A stretch of DNA of 64,000 bases from Pseudomonas promysalinigenes (GCF_014269025.2 NZ_CP077094.1:1612001-1676000), one strand, 5' to 3'. Positions 20,899 to 29,579 are shown, counted from the stretch's first letter. The notes: a model not told the origin generated them from the letters alone. Translations and numbers: made by a program.

Positions 20899-22108
20899 GG
20901 TGCCTGCCGCCCAGCCACTGATGCCGGTGGAACAAGCCCTGGAACGTCTGTTGACGCTGGCCGAAGCTGCGCCGATCAGCGACACCGAATGCGTAGCATT
21001 GGCGCACGCCGAAGGCCGCGTGCTGGCCTGCGACCTGGTGGCCAGCCTTGACCTGCCGCCGTGGCCGAACAGCGCCATGGACGGGTATGCCCTACGCCTG
21101 GCCGATCTTCAGGGTGAGCCTCTTCCTGTAAGCCAGCGCATCTTTGCCGGGCATGCTCCAGCGCCGCTGCAGGCAGGTACCTGTGCACGCATTTTCACCG
21201 GTGCACCTATGCCGGCTGGCGCCGACTGTGTCGAGATGCAAGAGAACACACAAACGTTGGAAGACGGCCGGGTCCGCTTTCTTCAGGCCCTGGCGCCTGC
21301 GCAGAACGTCCGGCCCCAGGGCCAGGAAACCTGCAAGGGCGAGCAGGTGCTGGCCAAAGGAACCCGGCTTGGGCCCATCGAGTTAGGGCTGGCGGCGAGC
21401 CTGGGCCACGAGCAGTTGCAGGTAGTGCGGCGGGCGCGAGTGGCGGTACTGTCCACTGGCGATGAACTGGTCGAGCCTGGCTTGCCGCTGGGGCCTGGCC
21501 AGATCTACAACAGTAACCGGCGCCTTCTGGTCAGTTGGTTGCAACGCCTGGGTTGCGAAGTGAAGGACATGGGCATCCTGCCCGATGACCTGGCGCGTAC
21601 TCGTGCATGCCTGGCGGGCTTGGGTGATGTCGATCTCATCCTCTCCACCGGCGGGGTATCGGTAGGTGAGGCCGATTACCTGGGCGCCGCTCTGCGCGAA
21701 GCGGGCGAGCTGGCGTTGTGGAAATTGGCGATCAAGCCCGGCAAGCCACTGACCTTCGGGCATTACCGCGGTGTGCCGGTTATCGGCCTACCCGGCAATC
21801 CTGCCTCGACCCTGGTTACCTTCGGTCTGCTGACACGGCCCTATCTGCTGCGCCGCCAAGGCGTTTGCGACGTTACGCCGCTGCGTTTCGATGTAGCTGC
21901 TGGGTTCCAATGGACCAAGGCCGGCACTCGCCGCGAGTACTTACGCGGGCGCATCGAAGGTGGTCAGGTGCATATCTACAAGAACCAGAGCTCCGGCGTG
22001 CTGCGCAGTGCTGCCTGGGCCGATGGATTGGTGGAGGTGCGCGAGGGCACGACCCCCAAGCCCGGTGACAGCGTGTCGTTCATACCCCTGAGTGAGCTAC
22101 TCGGCTGA
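20882..22108 (+). CDS. moeA: Molybdopterin molybdenumtransferase MoeA
   Basis: A 408-residue MoeA, inserting molybdate into adenylylated molybdopterin. Family motifs are visible: PPWPNSAMDGYAL, FTGAPMPAGAD, LSTGDELVEPG, YNSNRRLL, STGGVSVGEADYL and KPGKPLTFG, and the C-terminal domain IV is complete. The GTG at 20882 overlaps moaB by 17 bp, indicating coupling; ATG 20921 (MPVEQAL) is an alternative start that would remove the overlap. Its 3' end overlaps the convergent glycosyltransferase by 12 bp. Confidence 0.95.
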   Translation: MPLVAEVPAAQPLMPVEQALERLLTLAEAAPISDTECVALAHAEGRVLACDLVASLDLPPWPNSAMDGYALRLADLQGEPLPVSQRIFAGHAPAPLQAGTCARIFTGAPMPAGADCVEMQENTQTLEDGRVRFLQALAPAQNVRPQGQETCKGEQVLAKGTRLGPIELGLAASLGHEQLQVVRRARVAVLSTGDELVEPGLPLGPGQIYNSNRRLLVSWLQRLGCEVKDMGILPDDLARTRACLAGLGDVDLILSTGGVSVGEADYLGAALREAGELALWKLAIKPGKPLTFGHYRGVPVIGLPGNPASTLVTFGLLTRPYLLRRQGVCDVTPLRFDVAAGFQWTKAGTRREYLRGRIEGGQVHIYKNQSSGVLRSAAWADGLVEVREGTTPKPGDSVSFIPLSELLG

Positions 22109-23344
22109 GCCTTCGAGCAAGCCGCACCGGCCCTGTGGAGCGTTGGCCGTTGCGGCTTGGGTAAGGCGCATGTGCACGGTTGCAAGCTGCTGGGCGACCA
22201 CGCCCCAGTCATGCCGAGTACGCGCGAACTGGCGGCCCGCTTCACTCATCTGACGCATGCGCCAAGGTTGGTTGAGTAGCTGCGTGATCATCAGCGCCAA
22301 TTGGTCGCCGTCATCACTGCCCAGGTAGTGCTCACCGTTGTTGGCGGCCAGGCCCGATACCCCTTTCTCGGTGCTGATAACCGGCAGCCCGGCGGCCATG
22401 GCTTCGAGGATCTTCACCTTGGCGCCACCGGCATAGCACAGCGGTGCCAAGAACATTGCGCAGCGGCTTTGCAGATCGCGAAGGTCGGGGCGGTAGCCCA
22501 CCCACTCGATACGTGGGTCATTCCAGCGCAACTTCCAGCTGGCCGGCAAGGCATGCCCGGCGACGGCCAACCGTACCGCTGGGTTGCCCTGCCAGACTTG
22601 GGGCATGATTTCTTCCAAGGCCCACTCGATGGCCTCGAAATTGGCAGCGCACTCGAAATTGCCAACGAACAGCAGGCGCTGGCTGTGCAGGGCAGGCTGA
22701 ACGCTCTGGTAGTAATCGCAATCGACGCCATTGACCACGACATTGACCGGGCGGCCGCTGATCTGGCTGATCAGTTCGGCATCATGCGGGCTTACAGCGA
22801 CCACTTCGGTGGGTTGGCGTAGCACGCGCTGCTCCCAGCGCCGGTAGCGCCATCGGTCGAAGGCGTTGAGCGGGCGAAGCCACACGGGCAGGCGATCATG
22901 ACTAGCAGCACCGGTCACCGATTCGAGGTTGTGTTCACTGAGCATGTAGGGCAGCCCGCGGGCCTGCAGTGCTTTTTCAAAAGGCTGGAAACCGTAGCTG
23001 TGTTCGATCTGGATGACATCCCATGGCTCTTCTAACAACTGTTCGAACTGGTGCCGCAAGCTGGGCGCCAGGCCATTGATGATGGCGCGCATCGGGTAGT
23101 CGATGATGGGTGATGCAAACAGGTTGAGCGGGCTGTGCAGCGGGCGTCTGGGTAGCACGATCAGGCGTTCGAGCAAGGGCTCGAGGGCTTGGCGGGCAGC
23201 ATCGCACAAGGGGATTTTCGATTGCACCAGCAAAGTGATCCGGTGGCCCTGCTGCGCGAGTGCGCGCAGCAGGTGGTATTGCCGGGTCTTGCTGCCACTG
23301 GTGGTGGGCCAGGGGAGGTAGGGCAGTGTCCAGAGAACGCGCAT
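22097..23344 (-). CDS. GT4-like glycosyltransferase
   Basis: A 415-residue GT-B-fold glycosyltransferase. The N-terminal acceptor domain opens MRVLWTLPYLPWPTTSGSKT with the glycine/serine loop of GT4 enzymes; the C-terminal nucleotide-sugar domain has LLFVGNF and KVKILEAMAAGLPVISTEKG containing the EX7E-type motif. It lies 51 bp downstream of a GDP-mannose synthesis gene on the same strand, so mannose is a reasonable donor sugar, but this is inference. No polysaccharide polymerase or export genes are adjacent. Confidence 0.85.
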   Translation of the reverse strand: MRVLWTLPYLPWPTTSGSKTRQYHLLRALAQQGHRITLLVQSKIPLCDAARQALEPLLERLIVLPRRPLHSPLNLFASPIIDYPMRAIINGLAPSLRHQFEQLLEEPWDVIQIEHSYGFQPFEKALQARGLPYMLSEHNLESVTGAASHDRLPVWLRPLNAFDRWRYRRWEQRVLRQPTEVVAVSPHDAELISQISGRPVNVVVNGVDCDYYQSVQPALHSQRLLFVGNFECAANFEAIEWALEEIMPQVWQGNPAVRLAVAGHALPASWKLRWNDPRIEWVGYRPDLRDLQSRCAMFLAPLCYAGGAKVKILEAMAAGLPVISTEKGVSGLAANNGEHYLGSDDGDQLALMITQLLNQPWRMRQMSEAGRQFARTRHDWGVVAQQLATVHMRLTQAATANAPQGRCGLLEGSAE

Positions 23345-23395
23345 GACCCGGAAACCTCGCTGCAGGCTGCGGACGAAAAACGCGCCCGCCAGCCT

Positions 23396-24850
23396 TCAGC
23401 CGAGGGCTGCCGCCGGGACGCGTCCATAGATATCAGTAAAGCGCACGATGTCGTCTTCGCCCAGGTACTCGCCGCTTTGTACCTCGATCATCACCAGGTC
23501 GATGACGCCGGGGTTGGTCAGGCGGTGAGTGCGGCCAGGTTTGATGAAAGTCGACTCATTGGTGTCGAGCAAAAACTCCTCTTCACCATTGGTCACGCAG
23601 GCCATGCCGCTGACGATGATCCAGTGCTCGCTGCGATGATGGTGCATCTGCAGCGACAGCGATTCGCCAGGGCGTACCATGATCCGCTTGATCTTGAAGC
23701 GCGGGCCCTCTTCTAGCACGGTGTACATGCCCCAAGGGCGCGTGACGGTGCGGTGCAGGCGGTAGGCTTCATGGCCCTGGTGCTTGAGCTGCTGCGCAAT
23801 GACCTTGACCTCTTGACTGCGGGCAGCGTCGGCGATCAGCAATGCGTCGGGCGTATCGATCACGATAAGGTTATCCAGCCCCACCGCGCCGACCAGGCGC
23901 TTGGGCGAATCGATGTAGCAGTTGGTGACTTCGTGCAGCACGGTTTCACCGTTGCAATGGTTGCCATCGTCATCGGTGTGACGCAGTCCGCGCACAGCTT
24001 CCCAACTGCCGATGTCGCTCCAACCCATCTCGCACGGCACTACCGCAACCTTGGCGGAGCGCTCCATCAGCGCGTAGTCGATGGAGATGTCTTCTGCCAG
24101 GGCAAAGCTTGCCGGGTCCAGCTCAACCTGCAGCACCTTTTCGCCTTGCTTGGTCGCGCTCTGCCCCAGGCAGTCGGTCACACAGGCAAGCAGCTGCGGT
24201 GCGTGCGCCTGCAACTCGGCCAGAAGGGTGCCCACCTGCAGGCAGAACATACCGGCGTTCCACAGATGGCGGCCGCCTTCGAGGTAGCCAAGAGCAGTTG
24301 TAGCGTCAGGTTTCTCCACGAAGCAGTTCACCTGATACCCATGGTCGCCGACGGCTTGGCCCCGCTCGATGTAGCCAAAGCCAGTTTCAGCGCGGCTGGG
24401 TACTAGGCCGAAAGTCGCCAGCCAGCCCTTTTCAGCCAGTTGCCGCGCCTGATCCACGGCAGTGGCGAAGGCCTCGGCGTGCTCAATGACGTGGTCGGCA
24501 GGCATCACCAGCAACACGCTGTCGTTTCCGTAATGGCTTGCGCAGTGCAGCGCGGCGGCAGCTATGGCCGGGGCGGTGTTGCGACCGTTGGTTTCCAGCA
24601 GGTAGTCCAGGCCGAGCTTGTCGGGGTTCACCTGGCGATACTCGTCCTGGGTGCGGAAAAACACTTCGCGGTTGGTCACCGTCAGCACCCGTTCCACGCC
24701 GGGTAGCGCGGCTGCGCGGGCAAAGGTTTTTTGCAGCAGGCTCTGGCCGTCGGGCAATCGCATGAAGGGTTTAGGCATGGCTTCGCGAGAAACCGGCCAC
24801 AAGCGGGTGCCGGCACCGCCGGCAATGATGCAGGGGATCAGAACGCTCAT
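23396..24850 (-). CDS. Mannose-1-phosphate guanylyltransferase / mannose-6-phosphate isomerase
   Basis: A 484-residue bifunctional type II enzyme of the AlgA/ManC/PslB family that isomerises fructose-6-P to mannose-6-P and makes GDP-mannose from mannose-1-P. The N-terminal nucleotidyltransferase begins with IAGGAGTRLWPVSREAMPKP; FVEKPDATTALGYL carries the sugar-binding site; the C-terminal cupin has RPWGMYTVLEEG and QMHHHRSEHWIIVSG with metal-binding His. ATG 24850 gives the normal N-terminus and has GAGG upstream. The frame stays open upstream, and a second ATG at 24988 has a stronger ribosome site. First gene of an operon with the glycosyltransferase. Confidence 0.93.
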   Translation of the reverse strand: MSVLIPCIIAGGAGTRLWPVSREAMPKPFMRLPDGQSLLQKTFARAAALPGVERVLTVTNREVFFRTQDEYRQVNPDKLGLDYLLETNGRNTAPAIAAAALHCASHYGNDSVLLVMPADHVIEHAEAFATAVDQARQLAEKGWLATFGLVPSRAETGFGYIERGQAVGDHGYQVNCFVEKPDATTALGYLEGGRHLWNAGMFCLQVGTLLAELQAHAPQLLACVTDCLGQSATKQGEKVLQVELDPASFALAEDISIDYALMERSAKVAVVPCEMGWSDIGSWEAVRGLRHTDDDGNHCNGETVLHEVTNCYIDSPKRLVGAVGLDNLIVIDTPDALLIADAARSQEVKVIAQQLKHQGHEAYRLHRTVTRPWGMYTVLEEGPRFKIKRIMVRPGESLSLQMHHHRSEHWIIVSGMACVTNGEEEFLLDTNESTFIKPGRTHRLTNPGVIDLVMIEVQSGEYLGEDDIVRFTDIYGRVPAAALG

Positions 24851-25155
24851 TTCACAGCCTCGACGCTTGGCGCTGGGTATAGCGCGGTGAAGGGGAACTT
24901 CGCGACCTGTCACGGTTTTGGCGGAAAAGTCAAAAAAACGACTTTTCGCTGTAGCTTCTTCCATGATGGCCAAATTTTTGTCGATCATGCTCTCCTTAAC
25001 AAAACGTTTCAACGGTATTTGTGTGAATCTGGCGATTTTTTGATCGGCCTTGAGGGCAGCAGCGCACTCGAATGCCTGATTTGGCATGGCAGTGCAGTAT
25101 TTCGCTGTCGTTTGTGGTCGAGATCTGCACGCAATGGCGCCAATGGAGAAGCGTG
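24851..25155 (-). other. Leader region of the GDP-mannose operon with a possible upstream start or gene remnant
   Basis: On the minus strand TTAAGGAGAGC directly precedes ATG 24988, which opens 46 codons in frame with the guanylyltransferase. The encoded stretch includes FFDFSAKTVTGREVPLHR, which resembles the first beta strands of glutathione peroxidases. An inverted repeat AAAAGTC (24925-24931) / GACTTTT (24940-24946) lies inside it. It may be an N-terminal extension, a leader peptide without its own stop, or a decayed gene start. The yegS promoter must also lie in this spacer. Confidence 0.4.
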
Positions 25156-26043
25156 ATGACACAGCGCAAAGCGATGTTGATCCTGCATGGCAAGCAAGCC
25201 ATGAATGAAGCAGTGCGCGAGGCGGTCATCGCTATGCGAGAGCGAGGCTGGACGCTGGATGTACGCGTCACCTGGGAGGGCGGCGATGCCAAGAGGCTGG
25301 TGGGCGAAGCCCTGGCGGCAGGCTACTGCCAGGTGATCGCCGGAGGCGGTGATGGCACGCTGCGCGATGTGGCCGAGGCCATGGGCCAGGCGCGCACTCA
25401 GGCCAGCCTGGCCTTGCTGCCGCTGGGAACGGCCAACGACTTCGCCAAGGCCGCTGGCATTTCCATGGAACCTGCCCATGCGCTGGCGCTGCTGGACCTG
25501 CCGCCGCGTCCCATCGACCTGGGCCAGGTGGGCGACCAGCTATTCCTCAACATGGCCACAGGCGGTTTTGGCAGCCAAGTCACCGCAAGCACCTCCGAAG
25601 ACCTGAAGAAAATGCTCGGCGCCGCCGCCTACCTGTTCACTGGGCTATCGCGCTTCAGCGAACTGCAGGCTGCATCGGTCCAAGTATCGGGCCCAGGTTT
25701 CGATTGGCAGGGTGATCTGCTGGCGCTGGGAATCGGTAATGGTCGCCAGGCCGGTGGCGGGCAGGTGCTGTGCCCTGAGGCGCAAGTGAATGACGGCCTG
25801 CTCGATATTGCCATTCTGCCGGCGCCCCAGGAAATGGTCGGTGCGCTCCGCGATCTACTGGCCGGTGACGGGCTGTTCGTGCGGGCACGTTTGCCTTGGG
25901 TAGAAATTACCTGCTCCCAAGGGCTGGATATCAACCTCGATGGTGAACCCCTCAAAGCCGACAGCCTTCGATTTACCGCAGTACCGTCAGCATTGAACGT
26001 GCATCTGCCGCCCAATTCGCCGCTGCTCAGTCGTCCAGACTGA
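25156..26043 (+). CDS. yegS: Lipid kinase YegS
   Basis: A 295-residue diacylglycerol-kinase-fold enzyme of the YegS family, phosphorylating phosphatidylglycerol-type lipids in E. coli. The nucleotide-binding motif VIAGGGDGTLRDVAEA, PLGTANDFAKAAG and the second-domain NMATGGFGSQVT are intact. GGAG precedes ATG 25156. The last 17 bp overlap the convergent response-regulator gene. Divergent from the GDP-mannose operon. Confidence 0.93.
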   Translation: MTQRKAMLILHGKQAMNEAVREAVIAMRERGWTLDVRVTWEGGDAKRLVGEALAAGYCQVIAGGGDGTLRDVAEAMGQARTQASLALLPLGTANDFAKAAGISMEPAHALALLDLPPRPIDLGQVGDQLFLNMATGGFGSQVTASTSEDLKKMLGAAAYLFTGLSRFSELQAASVQVSGPGFDWQGDLLALGIGNGRQAGGGQVLCPEAQVNDGLLDIAILPAPQEMVGALRDLLAGDGLFVRARLPWVEITCSQGLDINLDGEPLKADSLRFTAVPSALNVHLPPNSPLLSRPD

Positions 26044-26686
26044 TGATCTTTTCGCGTACGGCAAACAGCACAAGCCCCGCCACGTCATAGATGTGCAGGC
26101 GCTTCATGATCTGCGAGCGGTGGGTTTCCACGGTTTTGATCGACAGCGCCAGCCCCGCGGCGATCTCGCGGGTCGACTTACCTCGCACGATCAGGCGCAG
26201 GATCTCCAGCTGCCGCGCTGTGAGGTTATGTCGATCCACCGCTGCCGGCTTACCGTGCTGGGCACGCATCAGCGCTTGATCGATCACGGTATGGGCAATG
26301 GCTGGGCTTAGATAGCGCTCGCCACTGCTCAGGGCCGTCAGCGCCTGTTCGAGCTCGGTTGCCGTCGCATCTTTGAGTAGATAGCCATGGGCGCCGCTTT
26401 GCAGTGCTCGCATGATCAAGTCAGGATCGGTATGCATCGACAGGATCAGCACGGTACAGGTGTTGCCTGCTGCGCGCAGTTGGGTGAGGGCATCAAGGCC
26501 ACTGGTCGAGCGCATGGAAATGTCCAGCAGCACAACATCGGGGGCATGCTGGCGTACCATTTCGAGCAGCTGGCTACCGTCATCGGCCTCGCCGACCACC
26601 GTGTAACCGGGAATATCGGAAACCAGGGCACGGACCCCGGCACGGATCAGCGCATGGTCATCCACCAGCAGCAGTCTACAGGTCAT
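26027..26686 (-). CDS. NarL/FixJ-family response regulator
   Basis: A 219-residue regulator: receiver domain (1-120) with Asp in DVVLLDISMR and Lys in GYLLKDATA, and a C-terminal LuxR-type helix-turn-helix (LTARQLEILRLIVRGKSTRE). Its ATG overlaps the stop of the upstream kinase gene by 4 bp, so the two form a coupled two-component pair. Target genes are not apparent. Confidence 0.92.
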   Translation of the reverse strand: MTCRLLLVDDHALIRAGVRALVSDIPGYTVVGEADDGSQLLEMVRQHAPDVVLLDISMRSTSGLDALTQLRAAGNTCTVLILSMHTDPDLIMRALQSGAHGYLLKDATATELEQALTALSSGERYLSPAIAHTVIDQALMRAQHGKPAAVDRHNLTARQLEILRLIVRGKSTREIAAGLALSIKTVETHRSQIMKRLHIYDVAGLVLFAVREKIISLDD

Positions 26687-27573
26687 GATGCAAGGTTATT
26701 CCTGGCGCGTTCATGGCTACGGGGGGGCCATGGGAACAGCACGTCGATGGTCGTCCCCTGGCCTAGCTGGCTGGTGATCGCCAGGCTTCCGTTGAGTGCG
26801 GTTGCCCGTTCCTGCATGCCAGCCATGCCACGTTGGCCGGCTTGGGCAGGGTCATCAGCCGGCAAAAAGCCCTTGCCGTCATCCTGAATCGTCAGTGCAA
26901 GCCCTAGGGGGCTTCGTTGCAGGCGGATGATCAGGTTACGCGCCCGCGCATGACGCAGCACGTTGGTGACCGCCTCCTGGGTGATGCGAAACGCTGCCAT
27001 GGCAACGTCTTCGGCAATGCCACCCAAGCGTTGGTGGCACTCAAGGCTCCATTTCAAATCGGTGCTTTCCAGCGTGCGAAGCAAGTGAGCTCGCAGGCAG
27101 GCTTCCAGGCCAAGGCTGGCCAATTGACGTGGGTTGAGCAGCGCGGATACGTCGCGCACTTTGCCCAGGGTGTCCTTAAGGGTGGCGTGCAGGCTGATGC
27201 AGTGGACTTGCAAGTCGCTCGGAACGCGGCGTTGCAGCCATTGCAGTTGCATCTTGGCGGCCGTCAACAGTTGGCCTATGTCGTCATGCAGTTCGCGGCT
27301 CAGGTGCTGGCGCTCGTCTTCCTGCACCTTGAGCATGCGCTCTGCCAGCTCGGCCGGGCGCAGGCTGATCGATTTCGCCCCATGGCCCAAGTGCCAGCAT
27401 ACGCCAAGCGTGGCCAGCAGTTGCAGTAGCAATAGGCTGGGCGGCAGATCTTGCCCTGCAGCGAAGATTGCCAGATTTGCAAGCAGAGACACCACGCACA
27501 GTGAGGCCGTCGCCCAGTGCAGCAAAGTGGCCGGTGAGCGTCGGCGCAACAACATCTTCAAGCGTGGGAACAT
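26683..27573 (-). CDS. NarX/DegS-type sensor histidine kinase
   Basis: A 296-residue kinase. Two membrane helices (about 17-40 and 46-64) with almost no periplasmic loop come first, then a HisKA_3 dimerisation domain with the phospho-His in SRELHDDIGQLLTAAKM and an HATPase domain with ITQEAVTNVLRHA and DDGKGF. The near-absence of an external domain suggests it senses a membrane or cytoplasmic signal. Partner is the overlapping response regulator. No good ribosome site is seen at ATG 27573; ATG 27555 is also possible. Confidence 0.9.
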   Translation of the reverse strand: MFPRLKMLLRRRSPATLLHWATASLCVVSLLANLAIFAAGQDLPPSLLLLQLLATLGVCWHLGHGAKSISLRPAELAERMLKVQEDERQHLSRELHDDIGQLLTAAKMQLQWLQRRVPSDLQVHCISLHATLKDTLGKVRDVSALLNPRQLASLGLEACLRAHLLRTLESTDLKWSLECHQRLGGIAEDVAMAAFRITQEAVTNVLRHARARNLIIRLQRSPLGLALTIQDDGKGFLPADDPAQAGQRGMAGMQERATALNGSLAITSQLGQGTTIDVLFPWPPRSHERARNNLAS

Positions 27574-27751
27574 AGAGTCGAGAAGCCACTTAGTCTTGCG
27601 GATGGGAACCGAGCACAGGTCGTTGTACGAACGTTGGCATTGAGCTTGCTACAACTCGCGAACGCGGCTCGAAACGGTGATTGGATGGCCGTTAATTGTT
27701 TGCGCGCATCTTAACACTTCGGATCGATACCTAGTTGCTCTGCCGCGCCGC

Positions 27752-28258
27752 TCAGTGGCGGTTACCGTCTTTTTTGCCTGTTGGCCCGGCTGGCACCGTG
27801 CCGTATTTATGCACGCAGTCGGGACCCTTCTCGGTGCCAGGCGCACACGTTTGCGAGAATGGCTGATCAAGTACTACCGCCAGTTTGTTCAGCAGCGCCA
27901 CCTGTTCGCAGGTGTCCAGAGACAGGCTCCCTGTTTGCAGATCGATCAATTCCAGTTGCCAGGCCAGCAAGGTCAGGCAGGCATTGAGTGTGCGCAAGGC
28001 GAGGGGGCTCAGGCACTGTTGTTCACAGGCCGGCGCCAGTAATTGATGGAGAGCGCTCGCGTAATGGGCGACTTCAAGCAACCCCAGAGTGCCGGCGCGT
28101 CGGGCCAGGGTCTGGAGGGCACGGTTCAGGCACAGGCAGGCATCTGGATCATTGGCGATCAGTTCCAGATGCTGCAGGCATTCCTGTGACTGGGTCAGCA
28201 GGACTTGAGCATCCAGCAGGAAGTCCTGCAGGGTGTCGATATGAGAGCTGCTGTCCAT
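27752..28258 (-). CDS. Degenerate Hpt-domain-like protein lacking the phospho-histidine
   Basis: A 168-residue helical protein whose residues about 45-75 (NRALQTLARRAGTLGLLEVA) align with the CheA/Hpt core RxAHTLKGxAGxLGL, except that the phosphorylated His is Gln and the Lys-Gly after it are changed to Ala-Arg. The C-terminus is a basic tail (TGKKDGNRH). GGAG lies 7 nt before ATG 28258. It diverges from cheV and precedes the NarX-type kinase on the same strand, so it may be a non-catalytic partner of either. The family call is mine by motif comparison; function unknown. Confidence 0.6.
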   Translation of the reverse strand: MDSSSHIDTLQDFLLDAQVLLTQSQECLQHLELIANDPDACLCLNRALQTLARRAGTLGLLEVAHYASALHQLLAPACEQQCLSPLALRTLNACLTLLAWQLELIDLQTGSLSLDTCEQVALLNKLAVVLDQPFSQTCAPGTEKGPDCVHKYGTVPAGPTGKKDGNRH

Positions 28259-28383
28259 CATTGCACTCCGGCGCGGTGGGCTGGAGCAGGGGATGGCGAC
28301 ACCTTGTCGAACGCGGGCAATAGCCTGACTCCATTCATGCAGTGAGAATGGCGTCACATTAATGGCTAAAGGATATCGCGAAC

Positions 28384-28400
28384 ATCAGGTTGCACCTGAT
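28384..28400. promoter_or_regulatory. Operator-like palindrome ATCAGGTTGCACCTGAT
   Basis: A perfect 7+3+7 palindrome in the 329-bp gap between the divergent Hpt-like gene and cheV. No T-tract follows, so it looks more like a protein-binding site than a terminator. The binding protein is unknown. Confidence 0.5.
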
Positions 28401-28512
28401 TGTCCCTAGGGGTTTCCCTGAGGATCCATAGGGTGCGAACTAAGAAGGTGTATCGCAGTAAAGCATGATGTTAATGTGATATCAATGAGTCCAGTGGGCT
28501 TTTTCGAAGGGG

Positions 28513-28539
28513 TAAAGAAGCCCGGTAGTGTGCCGATAC
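28513..28539 (+). promoter_or_regulatory. Sigma28 (FliA) promoter of cheV
   Basis: TAAAG (28513-28517), a 14-nt spacer and GCCGATAC (28532-28539) match the flagellar sigma factor consensus TAAAG-N14-GCCGATAA at all but the last base, with exact spacing. The cheV start codon is 48 bp downstream. Expression together with late flagellar genes is a strong inference. Confidence 0.82.
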
Positions 28540-28587
28540 AAAGCGGATCATTTCATATTTTTCCGCTACAACCCTGGGGGGTTTCCG

Positions 28588-29523
28588 ATGGCTGGTATTC
28601 TCGACACGGTCGATCAACGCACACAACTGGTGGGTGAGAACCGGCTGGAAATCCTGATGTTCCGCCTGGCCGGCCGCCAGTTGTTCGCAATCAACGTCTT
28701 CAAGGTTCAGGAGGTGCTGCAACTGCCCAAATTGACTCTGATGCCGCAGCGCCATGCGTTCGTCTGCGGCGTAGTCAACTTGCGTGGGCAGACCCTGCCG
28801 GTGATCGACCTGTCCCAGGCCATCGGCATGCGCCCGATAGAACCGGGGCCGGATAGCACCATCATCGTCACCGAGTACAACCGCTCGGTACAGGCGTTTC
28901 TGGTGGGCGGAGTCGATCGGATCGTCAACATGAACTGGGAAGCCATCATGCCTCCACCTTCCAGCGCTGGTCGCCAGCACTATTTGACCGCCATTACCAA
29001 AGTGGACGACAAGCTGGTGGAAGTCATCGACGTTGAGAAGGTGCTGGCGGAAATCGTGCCGTACAATGCCAGGGTTTCGGGCGACAAACTCGCCGATCCG
29101 ATATTGGCCCGCGCGCGGGGCCGTGAAGTGCTGCTGGTGGATGACTCCAGTGTGGCCTTGGCGCAGTTGCGCGATACCTTGTCACAACTGGGGATGAAGC
29201 TGCATGTGGCCAGTGACGGATTGAAAGCCTTGCGCATGCTCAAAGGTTGGGCCGATGCGGGAGAAAACATCTGTGAGAAGCTGCTGATGGTCTTCACCGA
29301 TGCGGAAATGCCCGAGATGGATGGTTACCGGTTGACCACGGAAATCCGTAACGATGCACGCTTGCGTGGGCTTTATGTGGTGCTGCATACCTCGTTGTCG
29401 GGCAGTTTCAACGAGTCGATGGTGAAGAAGGTGGGTTGCGACAACTTCCTCTCCAAATTCCAGCCCGATCGTCTTGTGGATGTGGTGAAGCAGCGCCTGC
29501 TGCTCGATGCCAGCAACGGGTGA
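28588..29523 (+). CDS. cheV: Chemotaxis protein CheV
   Basis: A 311-residue CheW-receiver fusion. The CheW domain (about 15-160) couples chemoreceptors to CheA and includes FAINVFKVQEVLQLP and VVNLRGQTLPVIDL. The receiver (about 178-305) has the phospho-Asp in MVFTDAEMPEMDGYR and the conserved Lys in DNFLSKFQPD. CheV adjusts receptor arrays, adaptation being the usual role of its receiver. ATG 28588 follows a G-rich ribosome site and a FliA promoter. Confidence 0.95.
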   Translation: MAGILDTVDQRTQLVGENRLEILMFRLAGRQLFAINVFKVQEVLQLPKLTLMPQRHAFVCGVVNLRGQTLPVIDLSQAIGMRPIEPGPDSTIIVTEYNRSVQAFLVGGVDRIVNMNWEAIMPPPSSAGRQHYLTAITKVDDKLVEVIDVEKVLAEIVPYNARVSGDKLADPILARARGREVLLVDDSSVALAQLRDTLSQLGMKLHVASDGLKALRMLKGWADAGENICEKLLMVFTDAEMPEMDGYRLTTEIRNDARLRGLYVVLHTSLSGSFNESMVKKVGCDNFLSKFQPDRLVDVVKQRLLLDASNG

Positions 29524-29579
29524 TCCTGCGGCCTGCCAGGTATAAGCTTGGTGTTTGACCTGGAATGAGGCCGGCAAGG

